Positions 10,464 to 22,596 of a DNA stretch of 64,000 nucleotides are shown here, one piece after another. How positions within the stretch are numbered: position 1 is the stretch's first letter; the number at the start of each line of letters is the position of its first letter. The DNA is from Siderastrea radians (lineage: Eukaryota > Cnidaria > Anthozoa > Scleractinia > Rhizangiidae). The translations under genes were made by a program, and so were the position numbers. The DNA is taken from assembly GCA_964017195.1 (NCBI GenBank), contig OZ024900.1, positions 26,124,429-26,188,428 of the forward strand, in the 5' to 3' direction. The notes beneath the pieces were generated by a model. It was given only the letters and a program-made list of their open reading frames with translations. It made no database searches and was not told the origin of the DNA.

Positions 10464-10653
10464 AGTAGTATATCCTGTAGTGAATGAATACTTCCTGATC
10501 GTCAGAGGTTTACAGTTTCCGAATTTTAAAGCTCCCACTATAATAATAACAAGCGAGCAAAGGGAGCTTGTTATTATTATAGTGGGAGCTTTAAAATTCG
10601 GAAATAAACCTCTGACAATCAGGTGGTATTCAGTCACTACAGGATATACTACT
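10464..10653. repeat. 190-bp near-perfect palindrome at the right edge of E1
   Basis: Arms of ~90 bp start AGTAGTATATCCTGTAGTGA and end with its complement; the centre (about 10555-10565) is a short non-paired stretch of GAGCAAAGGGA type. It starts 75 bp upstream of the polymerase start. It may be the E1 terminus or a foldback insertion; no clear target duplication was found (flanks CGGCTA and AAAGGG). Confidence 0.8.
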
Positions 10654-11406
10654 AAAGGGGATATATTTTAGGGCAAGATAGCTAGACAATCCCAAAATCA
10701 TCTCAACAATTTGTATTGGTTAATCCCAATCTTGAACATACAGTGGAAATTGGTTCGAATCAACGGGGGTTCGAAAAATTGGGGGTATAATTACAGTGTT
10801 TGACTGGGAAAGGGAAGCCAGTTTTGGTTTGAATTATTGGGAGTTTTCAGAAACCGATAGTTCGAGAAATCAGGATTCTACTGTATGTTATTACAACGCT
10901 AGTTTCATCGTCTCACCTTCCCTAACGCCCCCCCCCCCTTCCTAGGAATCGCTCAATCAGATAAAATATTTAATCATGAATTATGCCGGCAGTTCTCTTT
11001 ATTCAGACTTCTTTTAAAACATCTAAAGCCAAAAAAATATATATTCCCATAGAAAAACAAATTCCCTCTATCCATCATCATAAAACGGAAACTTCGAAAT
11101 TCACTGCTTAAGTACACAGTTGTCTGCCACAACTGGAGTGCTTCTAAACATGTCTGCGGTTGGTTTCGAGTACTGCTTCCAGCAACTTTCCATCGAGTGT
11201 TAATTACCTTCCCAGTGTTAACACAACATACCGTGACTACCAACGTTTTCTTCATTGTATTATACTTAGGATAGGCTATTTTAATTGACGATTCCTTTTG
11301 AATTAAGGGTCACGAGAGGCAAAAGTTTGAGTGGCTTCGTTAGAGACGATATCAGGTATTATGTGCAGTGCGGTGTCGATAGAGTAGCACTTCCAGCACT
11401 CTATGA
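10654..11406. other. Host-like noncoding DNA
   Basis: No gene or element recognised. 11191-11335 shares a direct, diverged repeat with 14574-14720 (both start TCGAGTGTTAATTACCTTCCC and share a CACGAGA-GCAAAAGTTTGA end). A short C-run is at about 10929. Confidence 0.4.
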
Positions 11407-14400
11407 GGCCTTCCAAGGGGGGTAGCCTTGTCGCTTTGTCGCGTATTTCTCAGGAACGATGTCGCTGAACCGACGGGTTGTAAATGTTGCTGTCGTTTTT
11501 GTAGCACGTGCAAATGTCGCTGTCGCTTTATAAGGCGTCTTGTAAATTCTCTAAAATAACGGAATTGCTGGTTGTGTCATAGTCACTGCCTTCCTTTGCC
11601 ATTTAAATGAGTTTTGTTTCAGAGTTTTTGGCACATCTCGGCACATCGTCAAGAAGAGCATCGAAACATGCATTTATTGTCTTCAACATCACGTGATCGT
11701 GAAGAGGAACTGTTAAATTATTGGCCACCAGTTCCTTCTGTTCCCCCCCCCCCCCCAAATGACACAAATCAAGATTATAGGTACTAGTTAAGTAAGGGTC
11801 AGTAAAACGTTTGCCTCACCGTGAGGCCTGGAGTCACTTGGCATGTAGATCGCGAATATTCTTAATTATTAAAAACTGGACTAGGTATATTGGATTTCTG
11901 GCATTTTGATTGGCTGAATGAAGCTAGGCTATCAGCTCATATACCTGCCTCGAGCATATATGGTCAATGAACACTCACCAACAAAGTGAGGTGAAAGCTT
12001 TTTCCTCGCGAGCGACCCGGCGAGAAAAATGGACCGGAAAAATCACTTGGCAGTGAATTTTAAATTATGCAGAAATTGCAACAGCGTCACTAAGACACAA
12101 ATCAAAATTGTTCTGTAGTATTTGATTTCTTAAGACAACAAGAAACTGTGCAGAAATAGAAATTTAAGCATAAAGCGTGGTGTGCACGATTAATTTCTTT
12201 CATCGATCGTCGCGTCGATTACTAAAATTGAACAAACGGTAGGTTTTATGAAGAAGGCTTTCCACTTCAAAATATCAAGACAAGTCATGAAAGACACAGT
12301 GAAATGGGGAAGAAGCATTTAATAAAAACTATCACACATTCATGGCGAGTCGGTACGATAGTCATGAAGCAATCTAAAGAAGTACTAAACAAAATACCAA
12401 GAAGGAAGGAATGGCGAATTTTTTTCGGCTATAACAAGCAAAATTGACACTGGTTTACCAGCACTTGTTGTAGCTCAGTGTTCCAACAGGTCCAAATGTT
12501 CAGACAGAAATCGGATGCCATGTAAGCGGAGTTGAACGCTTTCCCAGTTGTTTGAGTGTTGTTTTTACCATTCCATCCGCAACCTAGCTCTAAACCGAGA
12601 ACAACTGCGTTTTGCGCTTTGCGTTTAGCAAACTATGATGGTGAATTCTAATGTACCACGTCATACAGCAATCTTGCTTCTGAGCTGCATAGAAATTACT
12701 TGTTCAAGTTCAAATTAGTTCTGTCTTCAGTTTGATCAAACAGGCACATGATCGCTCCGTTGTGCGAACGGATTACAAACTTGCTCCGTTTCAACTCCAG
12801 CAGCTAATATGATGAAATCGTACAACTTTGAACTTTGAACGATGATTACAACAATGTTTCAGGAGAAATGAAACACGTACCATATTTCACAGCCAATATA
12901 AATGAGATTTTTTTTTCGCGCTCAAAACTTGTGCCACTTCGTTCACTTTCGATCAGTTTCATTGCCGGCCGATTCATTCAACTTTGCAATGTAACGCTGC
13001 AACACTTCGCAAGGTTTTGGCGCCTTTTTCGTTCAGTCATGTGATCGATTCTTGTTCCCTTGTTCTCTCTTTTATCTCTTTTCTCATTTTTTCCTTGCTT
13101 TCTTGATTTGTTTTTTAAGTAGTGGCTAAGTTTTTAATAAAACCATTATTCTACTCGGGCTTGCTGGATATCAAATGATTATAACCAACGAGGCGCTACG
13201 CGCCTCGTTGGTTATCTATAATTCGATTTCCAGTACGCCCGAGTGGAATAATTTTTAAATGTCTTCTTCAACAGGCGATGCGATCTGGAAGAGTGCTTGG
13301 CGAGAAAAAAACTTGAACTTGAAGTGAAATCATTATGTAAATCAATCTGAAATCATTTTGTAAATCACTTTACGGTGACGTTCGCACCCTAAAACAAAAT
13401 TAATAATAATTTTTAATAGAAACGAACACGCCTCCATATCTTGACCCTTTGGAGTAAGAAAGAAAAGAAAATCGATTTACAAATTCGATCGTTTGGGACC
13501 ACGAATATTCTTCTAACACTTAGAAATTCTAAGACACGAGCCCCTGCACAGTGTAGAGACAGTGCGTTTGAAAGGAAGAGTTGGCCAAGAGATAAACCCC
13601 CGCTGGAGGCTGGAGTATCTAGGTGGGAATGCGATTTTTAGCATTCTGAGGAGCAAGTCAAAGTGGTTTAATTGCTGTAAATTCAAGTCAATTTTTTGCG
13701 TCAAAAAGAACAACTATACTGATAACGTAGATACTGGCGGAGATTCTGAAAATCGGTCAATTTGTTGCTGCAAGCGACTAAGGTAACTGACAGACCGTAA
13801 ATGAAGCTTCACATTTAACAAATAAACAGAAAAAAATCTGATCGTCTGCTCTAAGTCTCAGGGGCACCCAACGGTTCGTTTCAGGGAATATCTGGTCGCG
13901 GAAGGCCTAGAATGGCCTGAGATATTCGGTTTGAACTGCAGTGAAAGCTAGAGATTTCTTCAGGCGAAATATCACGTCGGACTTTCATAACAAGAGGACT
14001 TATTAGTTCCTATTGTTTTTTGTCATTTAGAGTGCAAAATAAGGCCACTTAGCATTTTCGAACAGCCACCAGCAGCTCGGAAATTCGGCAGAGAGGATTC
14101 TGTTTCCTAAAATTCTGAGGCCTAAATTTTCAGATAAAAAAATCGGAACAGATCAATCGGTATTAGCTTACACAAATATGCCTTTAAAAAGCTCTGAAAC
14201 AATCTAAGAAAACAGAAAATGGCATTTAAAGTATGTTGCTAAAATGTTCTCGTTGGGTGCCCCGGTCAGTCTGGATACAACACATCAAATGACCGATTTA
14301 CGGAACCCTCGAAGTCATGCCAGCGGTCAAGGTTTTAACAGTCCTAATTTTGACTGGCTGTACTGAAGTACCAATCAAATAGACTCCAATTATTATCTTT

Positions 14401-14566
14401 TATTGGTCAAATACACAACTCCCTGCCGTCGCTGTCTATCTATAGTGCTTATTGTGTCGCTGTCGTATTTTGCCGGTTCAGTTGAGTTGCTTGTCGGTGT
14501 TTAGAAAGTCCCATGTCACCAGTTTTCAGGGCCGTGTCGCTTGTCGCTTTTACCCCTTGGAAGGCC
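11407..14566. mobile_element. Decayed DNA transposon or inverted-repeat element
   Basis: GGCCTTCCAAGGGG at 11407-11420 is matched by CCCCTTGGAAGGCC at 14553-14566. Both inner flanks are rich in GTCGCT/GTCGCTTTT words. No transposase was seen in the ~3.1 kb between, and no convincing target duplication. The interior holds only short frames and a hairpin at 13147-13252. Inverted termini are seen; transposon identity is inferred. Confidence 0.45.
13147..13252. repeat. Foldback/hairpin MITE-like repeat
   Basis: Core arms ATAACCAACGAGGCGC and its complement flank a 3-nt loop at about 13185. Outer arms (TTATTCTACTCGGGC against GCCCGAGTGGAATAA) extend it to ~105 bp with small gaps. Confidence 0.75.
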
Positions 14567-15333
14567 ACCTTTATGTCGAGTGTTAATTACCTTCCCGATG
14601 TTAACAATCCAAACTGTTACTGCTGGCGTTTTCTTCATTATATTTCACACATCAAAGGCTATATAAATTGATGATTTCACTGAATCAGGAGTCACGAGAA
14701 GCAAAAGTTTGATCCGCACCTGTTATGAAAATCGCGACATACTCGCCATGACATTACGCGAAGCTGCCTGGAAAATGCCATCAAAACTGTACTAAACATT
14801 TCTGTTTTGCCAATACATCGGCTAAAATAGATGATCCAGTAACTTTGTAACATCTCTGGTATTCAATATAAGTAATTGCGTGTCAGTGGTGGTCACAAGA
14901 AAGAAGAAACCATAAACAGCAGAGCGTCAACTCGCTGAGCGAGCTGCTAGGCGACTTTTCCAACCGGATGTGACGTCAATTTTCGGTGGATCATCAGGTC
15001 ACGAAAATTGGCGAAGTTTGCCCCCTCTCCCCCCCTCCCCCGGTACGGACGGACAGACGGACGTACACTGACGTCAGAACCAAATGTTTTCGGATCAACG
15101 GGTTACCAAATTTGCTTACCCGTGGTGCTCCGCGAGCTCCGCTACTACAACTAGGTGTACGTGTAATAACCGTGTAGAATTCCAAACAGCCTGTGTGATG
15201 TTGATTTGTTTTTTCAACAAAAGGGTTTTTAGAGCAGTTTGGTTGAGCAGCTCGCGAGTGACCCGAATTTGCTGCCTTATTTCTGAAAAGCGTTTTGTCA
15301 GAATACGGCAAAGTCTGGTCAGGAACTTTGTTA
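14567..15333. other. Noncoding interval with direct repeat copy
   Basis: Contains the second copy of the 11191-11335 repeat (14574-14720). The rest is unremarkable, with C-rich stretches near 15020-15040. No supported gene. Confidence 0.4.
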
Positions 15334-16747
15334 GGGAGCGGTCATTAATTATTGGGGGGGGGGGGGGCGGTAAAATTTCACAAAGGAGGGCCCAAACCCT
15401 GGGCCCAAAACCTCCCTCAAATATTGAGGTAAAAAAATCTTGGCCCTCCACACAACATCAGCCCAAACAATTGTGACCCTCCCCCAAAATAAGATTGGTC
15501 GCTATTCGATTTGTTCGAACGTGGAAGTCAGTTTGAACACTTGAACAATTTGAAAAATTCATGGTGAGATACCAATAAGCTAATCAGCAGGGACATAGCG
15601 TGCAATTTTTAAGCTGTACGCACGAAGAGAGTATTTCGAGAGCCGGAGGCGCCCCCCTCTAGGGGAGTCTGGGGGCATGCTCCTCCAGAAAATTTTGAAA
15701 TGTGGGGTCCAGGAAATGCCATTTTCTGCGTTTTTTTCGGGGGACATTTTCAATAAATAAATATTTAGTAAAACGCAATAGTAGTTGTTTATTTTATTTA
15801 TGTGTCAGCCAATTGGATAAGTGTTTTCGGTAAGGCTACAGTATGACAAAAAAAGGAAAAATGGTGACGCCATTGTTGACAGTTCACAAGCAAAGTCTAT
15901 CATTCAGACAGGTAACCTCTGTTACTACACCGTCAATGCCAACGTCCTTGATCTTATGGATGAGTAGAACTAAGGGAGCTCAATCTCTTGTCACTCATGG
16001 TACTTCAAAGAGGAGTTTTCAGCCTCATCATCAGCACAAAAGCTACGTTCAGCAGTGCATGTTGAGACAGGATACGTTAACCGTGTTACAAGTACAACAT
16101 ATACTACGGGATAAAGCTGGAGGTTTGCGTGGTCAAGAGTCTCAACCAAAGTCTTTGGCCTTACATGCTGATCATTTCCGTTCCATTTTTGTGCCTCCAT
16201 CTTGTGACTTCGGCTTTGAACTCGTCGCCAGTGATCTCCGTATCACTTCGTAATAGCTGTATACGTGACCCGTTTATTGACATTCACTATTATTCACAGT
16301 GTTTCTTTCCGTTCGTAATGGAATAATGAAAAATTTTACCTAAAGTTGCATCACTATGACACGAAATAATATCACAATTTAGTGATAAAAATGCCTTCAG
16401 GCAATAGAAATATATTTTTCTCGCCTTTCAGCTGTACGCCTGCGCGTACGTGCGTACATGGACGCTACGCCCCTGAATTCAGAGAAGTATTAAAGATAAC
16501 GGCAAATTACCTGTGGCAAAGTGTGCCTGGACACAAGTGGGCAGCCACGTATACTTGGTTTCCGAATTAGTATAAGCCGCTCTTTAAAAACATGAAGTCA
16601 GGTGTGTATTTAAAAACGCGGCCAAGAAAACATTCAAATGGTTGAAATTTTGACATTCAAAGTATTCCAGAGTTATTTTTGCAACGGCATTTCTTTTACC
16701 ATCTGGTGACTAGTGATTAAATAGAAACTTTGAAATTTTCCGCTCCG

Positions 16748-17437
16748 TCATGAAAAATCCAAAGCGCTTGCTCTCCCCTTCCATGTCCTGCAAATTCGAC
16801 CAGATCTTGTTGTATGTAAAAGTATGGTAATGCTCTCCTCCTCCTCCTCCTCCTCCACAACTGCTTCGCCTTCGTCTTCAATTTTATCATACACTTCGTC
16901 AAAATCCCCTCTATCGTCAATATCACTTCCAATTTCCTGCACCACAACATCGTCATCATCACCATCGTCACCTACCGATGTCTGCTGTTATGACATCCAC
17001 TTTTTTCTCGTTTTAACGTCCCCCTTTGATTGCTCCAACTTCCGCTTAGCAATGTGCATGTCCAGTACAGCAACTTTCAGGTTTTTAATTTTCGTTCCCT
17101 GTATATGGCTTCGTAATCTTCGTAACCTTCAAAGCGTTTCCGCTTCTCTTCTCGGCAGGTTTGCACGCTTCCTACTCTCCGCTCTCCGAGCAAATAAAAT
17201 CTGTAATTTAAGATCCTTTCGCAGAATGGATTTCTTCTTCGGGAAAATCACGTACCCAAACCACATGAGTCGGGAACTATCAGGCAGAATTTGTTGTGTA
17301 TAGAAACTATTGAAACATCCCTTAAAAAGCTTGAAAGAGATCTCAAGGAACACCTCAAAACAACCATACACTCTTCTGGCCAGATTTTGACTGGGCGCAA
17401 AACTGCTCATGACTTTGACGAATTGTTTGAATTGCAA
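16748..17437 (-). pseudogene. Basic + acidic protein fragment ending in TTRSGR motif
   Basis: On the minus strand one stretch encodes a basic, arginine/lysine-rich helical segment (KKKSILRKDLKLQILF, RRAESRKRANLPRREAETL, continuing to about 16996). After a stop and frame change comes an acidic part (DIDDRGDFDEVYDKIEDEGE, then a poly-Glu run) closing with HTTRSGRICRTWKG. A related acidic-TTxRSGRxxxxWK ending occurs at 63671-63922. It probably belongs to the enclosing transposon. The family was not recognised; an intron instead of a lesion at the break cannot be excluded. Confidence 0.4.
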
Positions 17438-17786
17438 TGCTATGAAAAGGGAATTAGACAGTGTACGCTCTGGACTAGTCGAGCTGCAGCAAACTTGCGA
17501 ATCAACGTTTAAACATGATTTTCTGCGACGAAAAGGAATTTGCGATCAAGTAAACGGTATAGCAACAAGAGGAAGAAACTGAAAAAGGTGAGGCGTTTAG
17601 CTAGAATGGATGAGATTTAAGAAAGATTACGGCAGAGCTGCCAGAAGGAAAGACGTGTACAAAGAAGGTTTTACGCACAGAGATTGTCATCCAACTAGGA
17701 AAGAGACAAAAGAAATGGGCCGCCGCGTTGATATCTTCAGGATGTAGTTTTTTAGATGACACTGCAAAATCCGAAATTTTTAAGTT

Positions 17787-17998
17787 TTGCTGGAACTGAA
17801 AGTGGTGACGACGCAAGTTATGACGACGAAAGTGATGGCGAGGCAAGTGATGCTACTGCGGATGATGGCAATGAAAGTGACAGCGAAGAAGCTGATGATG
17901 GGGCAGGTGATGGTGTTGAAAGTGATGGCGACGAAGGTAATGACGATGCAGGTGTCAGTTGCGTTGAAAGTGATGGTGATAGAGGTCATGGTGTCTAA
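17787..17998 (+). other. Acidic low-complexity open frame
   Basis: Within the Harbinger-like element, a frame of degenerate Asp/Glu/Ser/Gly repeats (SGDDASYDDESDGEASD and similar) ends at 17998. It could be the C-terminus of an element protein or a minisatellite that happens to be open. Confidence 0.3.
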
Positions 17999-18629
17999 AG
18001 TGATAAACTGTCATTTATATTTTTCGTTGTTACTGTTAGCCTATCAAATCTTGAAAGTATCTCGAAATTATATTATTTATGAGACCATGGTGGCTATTTG
18101 CTTTATTTATTACCGTATAACATGACGAGATGCATGTTTTCCAGTTTTTACAAGCATTGTATAAATCAAGGAAATGCAACATCCCTCAATTTTGCTACCT
18201 GTTGTTTCATTATATCAATGAACAATCAAAACGATCTAAGTGATTCTTATTGAGTTCAAGCTTCAGCAAACTAAACCTCGATAATGGACTATTTCAGCTA
18301 TATTATGAAACATGCCCACACTTCTGTGAAGTGTTCACAACTGCCAGCATTCAAAGCGTGCTGAGTACTGGTAGTGGTCTGACATTTCTTAGGCGGAGCA
18401 CGCTTCATTACATAGCTAGAATGGTCGGTTGAAGTCGACCTATGTTAACAAATGTATATATTTATATAAAAAATATATTGTTAAAACAGGCGCCCGAACA
18501 TTTGTCACCCTCCCTTAGCGTAAGCTAAAAAACATATGACCCTCCCCAAATGGGAGCTCAAAAAACCCTGGCCCTCCCCCTAAATTTACCGGCCCTCCCC
18601 CCCCCCAATAATTAATGACCGCTCCCTTA

Positions 18630-19975
18630 TCGACTGTTTTATGGGTACTCACGACGGTTTTACGAAACAAGACAGAAAGAGCAAAACATTGAGCGACACC
18701 TGGAAAACAAAGTGGTTGCCATAATTCTTACCGGCAAGGCATGCTCTCGCTTCACCGTATAATGCCGACAAAACCGTTCCTTATCGCTTTGACTCCGATA
18801 CATAAGTAACAAGACATATACCTTTTTTCTAGTAAGTGCGACTCTTTGTTGTTTTAATCCTTTTCGTAGCAATTATGGCTAAATGCGTGTACATAATATT
18901 CTGGTAACAATTTTAATTACCGTTATAAAGGTTGTGTGAAGCCGATTTATCTGAAAGTTGGTCCCTGAAATCTTTGAGGTTCCAACACCTGTTCAGAGTA
19001 ATATGATGGAGAAACTTCTTTTCATTTTCCCGATAATACGCATTTTCTAACCACGTTTAAGAAAATTGCTGAAAATTTTCGTAAATTTGAATCGATCTCA
19101 ATAAAAGTACGTTTTTTATAAACTTCGAGCATTCCTTTTTCAGCGTCTAAAATATCTCAGCAATCGAATGCTGTTGAGCAGCTAAAAATTTGATTTCAAA
19201 ACAGTTGCCCCTCACGTAAATAGTATCGGGCCACCTTAAACCAGCCGTTTTGACCCACTGCACTTCCCATAAACAAATGTTAGGGCAACTCAACACATGG
19301 ACCCGTGTGGTCCCACTACAGGCCTACCATCCTCTGTTTGTGTTGCGTACCTGTGCTAGCTATATATTGATGGCCGCTTCGGTTGTGTACAAAGGATTTT
19401 GTGAATACGATAATTAGGGCTTTTTGAACGCATGAAAGTCAAATAAAAACGCTTAGAAGCATAAACGCTGTGTTAATATTTGTTATTAGGGCTTGGTTTG
19501 TGGATTTAAAGCTCCGGGAGGCAGTTTTAGAAACTAGAAGTTTGACCTACTCTAAAATATATATATGCTCACAAGGCTTGCAAGTTCAAGAACCTCAAAT
19601 TTCCGACCGGCTAAGGATTTCGCCAAAATTAATACACTTAACCTCGCGCCTTTGACAAAAGAATCCCGGCCAGATTTTGACCCATTCGAGTCCGCAGACT
19701 GACCCTTAAAATCCAGCACAAACTTTCGAATCTGATGGAAAATTTGTTTCTGCTTATGATCTGCACAAGTTGCCTTCTCAAAGGCATCTCAGGAGTGCAG
19801 TTTTCGATGCAAATTTGAACTCGCGAGTCCCAAGCGGCTTGTTTGGCACACGAGAAACACGTGCAAACTGTAGGAAATAGTAAAATTTATTTCACCATTT
19901 TATTTTATTTTTATCACCATATTGTTGCTCTGCGATGCGTGACGGCACGCGAGTGTGCCAAATACGCCTTCAAAC
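18630..19975. other. Noncoding interval
   Basis: No gene, hairpin or clear element end was found. Short AT-rich runs only (around 18450-18480). Confidence 0.4.
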
Positions 19976-20568
19976 TAGGCTTGGATAAATTCTGCTCGTA
20001 AAATGGCTAGACTTTCTCAAACGTCCTTCAGGCTTCCGAAATCGCGCTTCCAAAAAAAAAAAAACCTCTGAGCTCGACTTGTGGGCAAGTCTATAAAATG
20101 GCTTATTCTGCCTGCCAGCAGTGCTCGTAAAAATCGCTTATTCTGCTCGAAATTCTGCTCGAATTCTGCTCGATACCCGAAAAATTTTCGGCCCTTCGGG
20201 CCTTATGTATTTTTACAAATATGGAAGGGAGCCTGGGCCTAACCCTAAATACTCATTAGATTTTCATTATGTGTAGCAAAATTGTAATTCATCTCATTTT
20301 ATATCACTAATATTGGCGAAACAGTAAAATTTTTATCAGCATCTTACAAAAAGGAACCTCAAGCAAATGCATTAAAGACTGTGTAATTATTTTTGTACTT
20401 TTTGTATTTATTTAGTTTTCATTTTTTCTCATAACTGTTATGCATGTCATTAGTGTCACTGATTTTCCGTTATTCTGCTCGAAAATACCTTGTTCTGCCG
20501 GCGGAATGCTCGCCTCAAAAATCGCTTATTCTGCTCGAAATTCTGCCAGCAGAATTCATCCAAGCCTA
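19976..20568. mobile_element. hAT-like MITE, 8-bp target duplication CTTCAAAC
   Basis: A 593-bp element begins TAGGCTTGGATAAATTCTGC and ends with the near-complement (GCAGAATTCATCCAAGCCTA). It is flanked by identical CTTCAAAC at 19968-19975 and 20569-20576. An 8-bp duplication is known for hAT. Subterminal copies of TTCTGCTCG-type words lie near both ends, as in transposase-binding arrays. No coding capacity. Confidence 0.8.
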
Positions 20569-20805
20569 CTTCAAACCCAACAGCTAAAGTAAAACTTGCG
20601 AGTTTTTCTGGTTTCGCCCGTGACTCCAGAATCGAGAACCAAACACAGAGAGCTCGTTCCCTGTGGAATTCAAAGTTGCGCGCCCACGTGCTATTAGCTG
20701 CAAGGCTGGATCGTGTCTAAAAGTACACACGAGTGACCACGAGCGACCACGAATGACCACGAATGACCACGAGTGACCACGAGTAGACCACGAGTGACCA
20801 CGAGT

Positions 20806-21066
20806 GAGAATGCATCAAAATATTTTGCTGTCATGATGACGTCATTATTACATCATTTTATCAAATAATCACTATTTCACGGCAAACTGACCGTTTCTTG
20901 AGACTTTGAGGCCCCTCCCCCATTCAGTTAGAAATGGCGGAAATGTCGAATCCAGGTATTAAGGTCTCAAGAAACGGTCAGTTTGCTGTGAAATAGTGAT
21001 TATTTGATAAAATGATGTAATGATGACGTCATCATGACATCAGCAAAATATTTTGATGTACTCTCA
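20806..21066. repeat. Foldback insert nested in the left TIR of the Rehavkus-like element
   Basis: Arms of ~95 bp (GCATCAAAATATTTTGCTG... and ...CAGCAAAATATTTTGATGTA) flank a ~60-bp centre. Minisatellite arrays lie on both outer sides in opposite orientation. Confidence 0.75.
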
Positions 21067-21688
21067 CTCGTAGTCACTCGTGGTCACTCGTAGTCACTCG
21101 TGGTCTACTCTAGGCTCGATTTCCGCCGCTCTCTCGAGTCCGGTCTTTGTTCCTCCCCGAAAGAAACGGCTGGACGCGTGACCCGTTGACCTTGTCTGTG
21201 ACGTAATTCGAAAAAATTAATTTATGCGTCTCCGATGTCACTGGAAGTGAAATCGGACGTCAAATTTCTTGTTTATTTGGCTTGCATCACGCACCAGTGC
21301 CTACCCAAAAAATTTCGAATTAGTTTCTTCGGTACATTTCTGTACATTGCGAAATTGCTATAAATTTCTTCGATGTTCGAATGGATGGCTTAAAGTGCAA
21401 ACGATAATACTCCGAAAAAATTTAACTCTAATAGGGATGCGTCTTCTGTGGCTGCTAACAAACTGACTTTCGAAAGAGAACTAAATTAAATGGAAAAGTG
21501 TCTGATTTGCGAGACAGAATTTGTCGAGTGTAAACGTAGACAGTTATATCCGTAACGGACGCCGTTATCGAGATCTAAAGCGCCTTGAGAAGATCCGAGA
21601 AGATGCCAAAACTCTTCAACATTTATTGAAGGAAAAGTTTACAACAAATAATCGCCCGAAACGTTGTGTTCCTACGGACTCTAGAATT

Positions 21689-22117
21689 TCACCGAGTGTT
21701 GCCGCGCCGTCGAAATCTCTTCGCCACGCAACAGATCAAGTAAGAGGAAAGACCGATAAACTCAGCGCTGATTCCAACAGACTTCAGGTACCGCACTCCG
21801 TCTTGCATAAGAGAAGCCAGAGGAGAAATCACAAGGGCGATTGATTTCGCATTTGAGAACGGTCTTACTGTGTCGAACACAATCGGGGCTGACGGAAAAA
21901 TTCAATGACTTTCCCTCTCTCCCGATCCTGTTGGTTGAATAACGAACACATCTAAGCCGCTAACTAGCTTTTCAAGTGCCTCTCGCTGTAAATCTTTTAA
22001 ATTCTCGATTTGAAACGTCTCCAAAACTCGCTCAAAAGCCGCATTCATCTTTTCCACTCTGATGACATATGATAATTTTTGCGATAATGTTGCCAGACGA
22101 AAATCTGCAGGCGGCAA
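21689..22117 (-). pseudogene. RecQ-like helicase N-terminal fragment
   Basis: Two minus-strand frames form the first helicase motifs of a RecQ-type protein. The first has a motif-0-like segment (FQIENLKDLQREALEKLVSG), then DVFVIQPTGSG, a Walker-A start followed by a stop near 21902. The second has IALVISPLASLMQDGVRYL and VGISAEFIG (motif Ia region). The break right after the P-loop and the absence of motifs II-VI mean it cannot be a working helicase. It sits wholly within the Rehavkus-like element, which fits gene-fragment capture. Confidence 0.65.
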
Positions 22118-22596
22118 CCTGATTGGCTGAAACCAACAATAGAAATCAGACGCGTCCAGCCGCTATTTCGGGGGGATGAGTGCGGGCTCATTTTCCCGAA
22201 CAGCGGCTGGTAATCGAGCCTAGGTCTACTCGTGGTCACTCGTGGTCTACTCGTGGTCACTCGTGTGTCCTTTTAGACACGATCGCAAGGCTGCACTGTC
22301 ATTGATCAAGTGCGCTCCCAAGTAAGGGGTAGACCTTACTTTCAACTGCACTTGAATCCTCTTGTTTTACGCTTATTGCCAGGGTATAAAGAACCAAAAA
22401 GTGCTAACGCGGTCATTAAAACGTTCACACTCCAAGTACGCGAGCTACACTTGGGTGATTCGGCACAAGCCAACAGCACGAGCCATTCAAAGGGAAATTT
22501 TTGATAAAAAAGAAGATACATTTTACAAAGAGACTTAAACGTGTAATCTCGCGCGTTTTCGGAGTTGGTGAGTAAAAGGCACGAGTCATCACGAAA

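Larger units (their letters stand above)
15334..18626. mobile_element. PIF/Harbinger-like DNA transposon with TTA target duplication
   Basis: The left end is GGGAGCGGTCATTAATT followed by ATT and a G-run; the right end is its complement. The element is flanked on both sides by TTA (15331-15333 and 18627-18629). A 3-bp TWA duplication is the known signature of PIF/Harbinger. TIRs match for about 28 bp, then both continue with GGTAAA-TTT and GGGCC-type words. No DDE transposase was recognised inside, so superfamily rests on the target site. Inside is a minus-strand acidic protein fragment (see 16748-17437). Confidence 0.6.
20709..22284. mobile_element. Rehavkus/Mutator-like element with minisatellite TIRs and 9-bp duplications
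   Basis: A 1576-bp element is bounded by GATCGTGTCTAAAAG and its complement, with identical 9-bp flanks GCAAGGCTG at 20700-20708 and 22285-22293. Inside each end is a tandem array of ACCACGAGT-type units. TIRs made of minisatellites plus 9-bp duplications are the described hallmark of Rehavkus elements, relatives of Mutator. TIR similarity continues past the arrays (CTAGGCTCGATT..., then GGCTGGACGCGT), but on the left a separate foldback (20806-21066) interrupts it. The cargo is a RecQ-helicase fragment on the minus strand. No transposase, so it is non-autonomous. Confidence 0.75.

Noticed and set aside
10480..10671. 63-codon frame in the E1 terminal palindrome
   Set aside because: It is read through both arms of the palindrome and mirrors itself.
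11191..14720. LTR retrotransposon bounded by the direct repeats
   Set aside because: The repeats are short and diverged, lack LTR signals, and no gag or pol lies between; inverted ends at 11407 and 14566 argue for a DNA element.
15084..15476. Overlapping frames across the Harbinger-like left end
   Set aside because: They run through the G-run of the terminal repeat and have no recognisable domain.
16824..17303. Ser/Thr/Pro-rich 159-codon plus-strand frame
   Set aside because: Antisense of the acidic poly-Glu protein; the serine run is the complement of GAG/GAA repeats.
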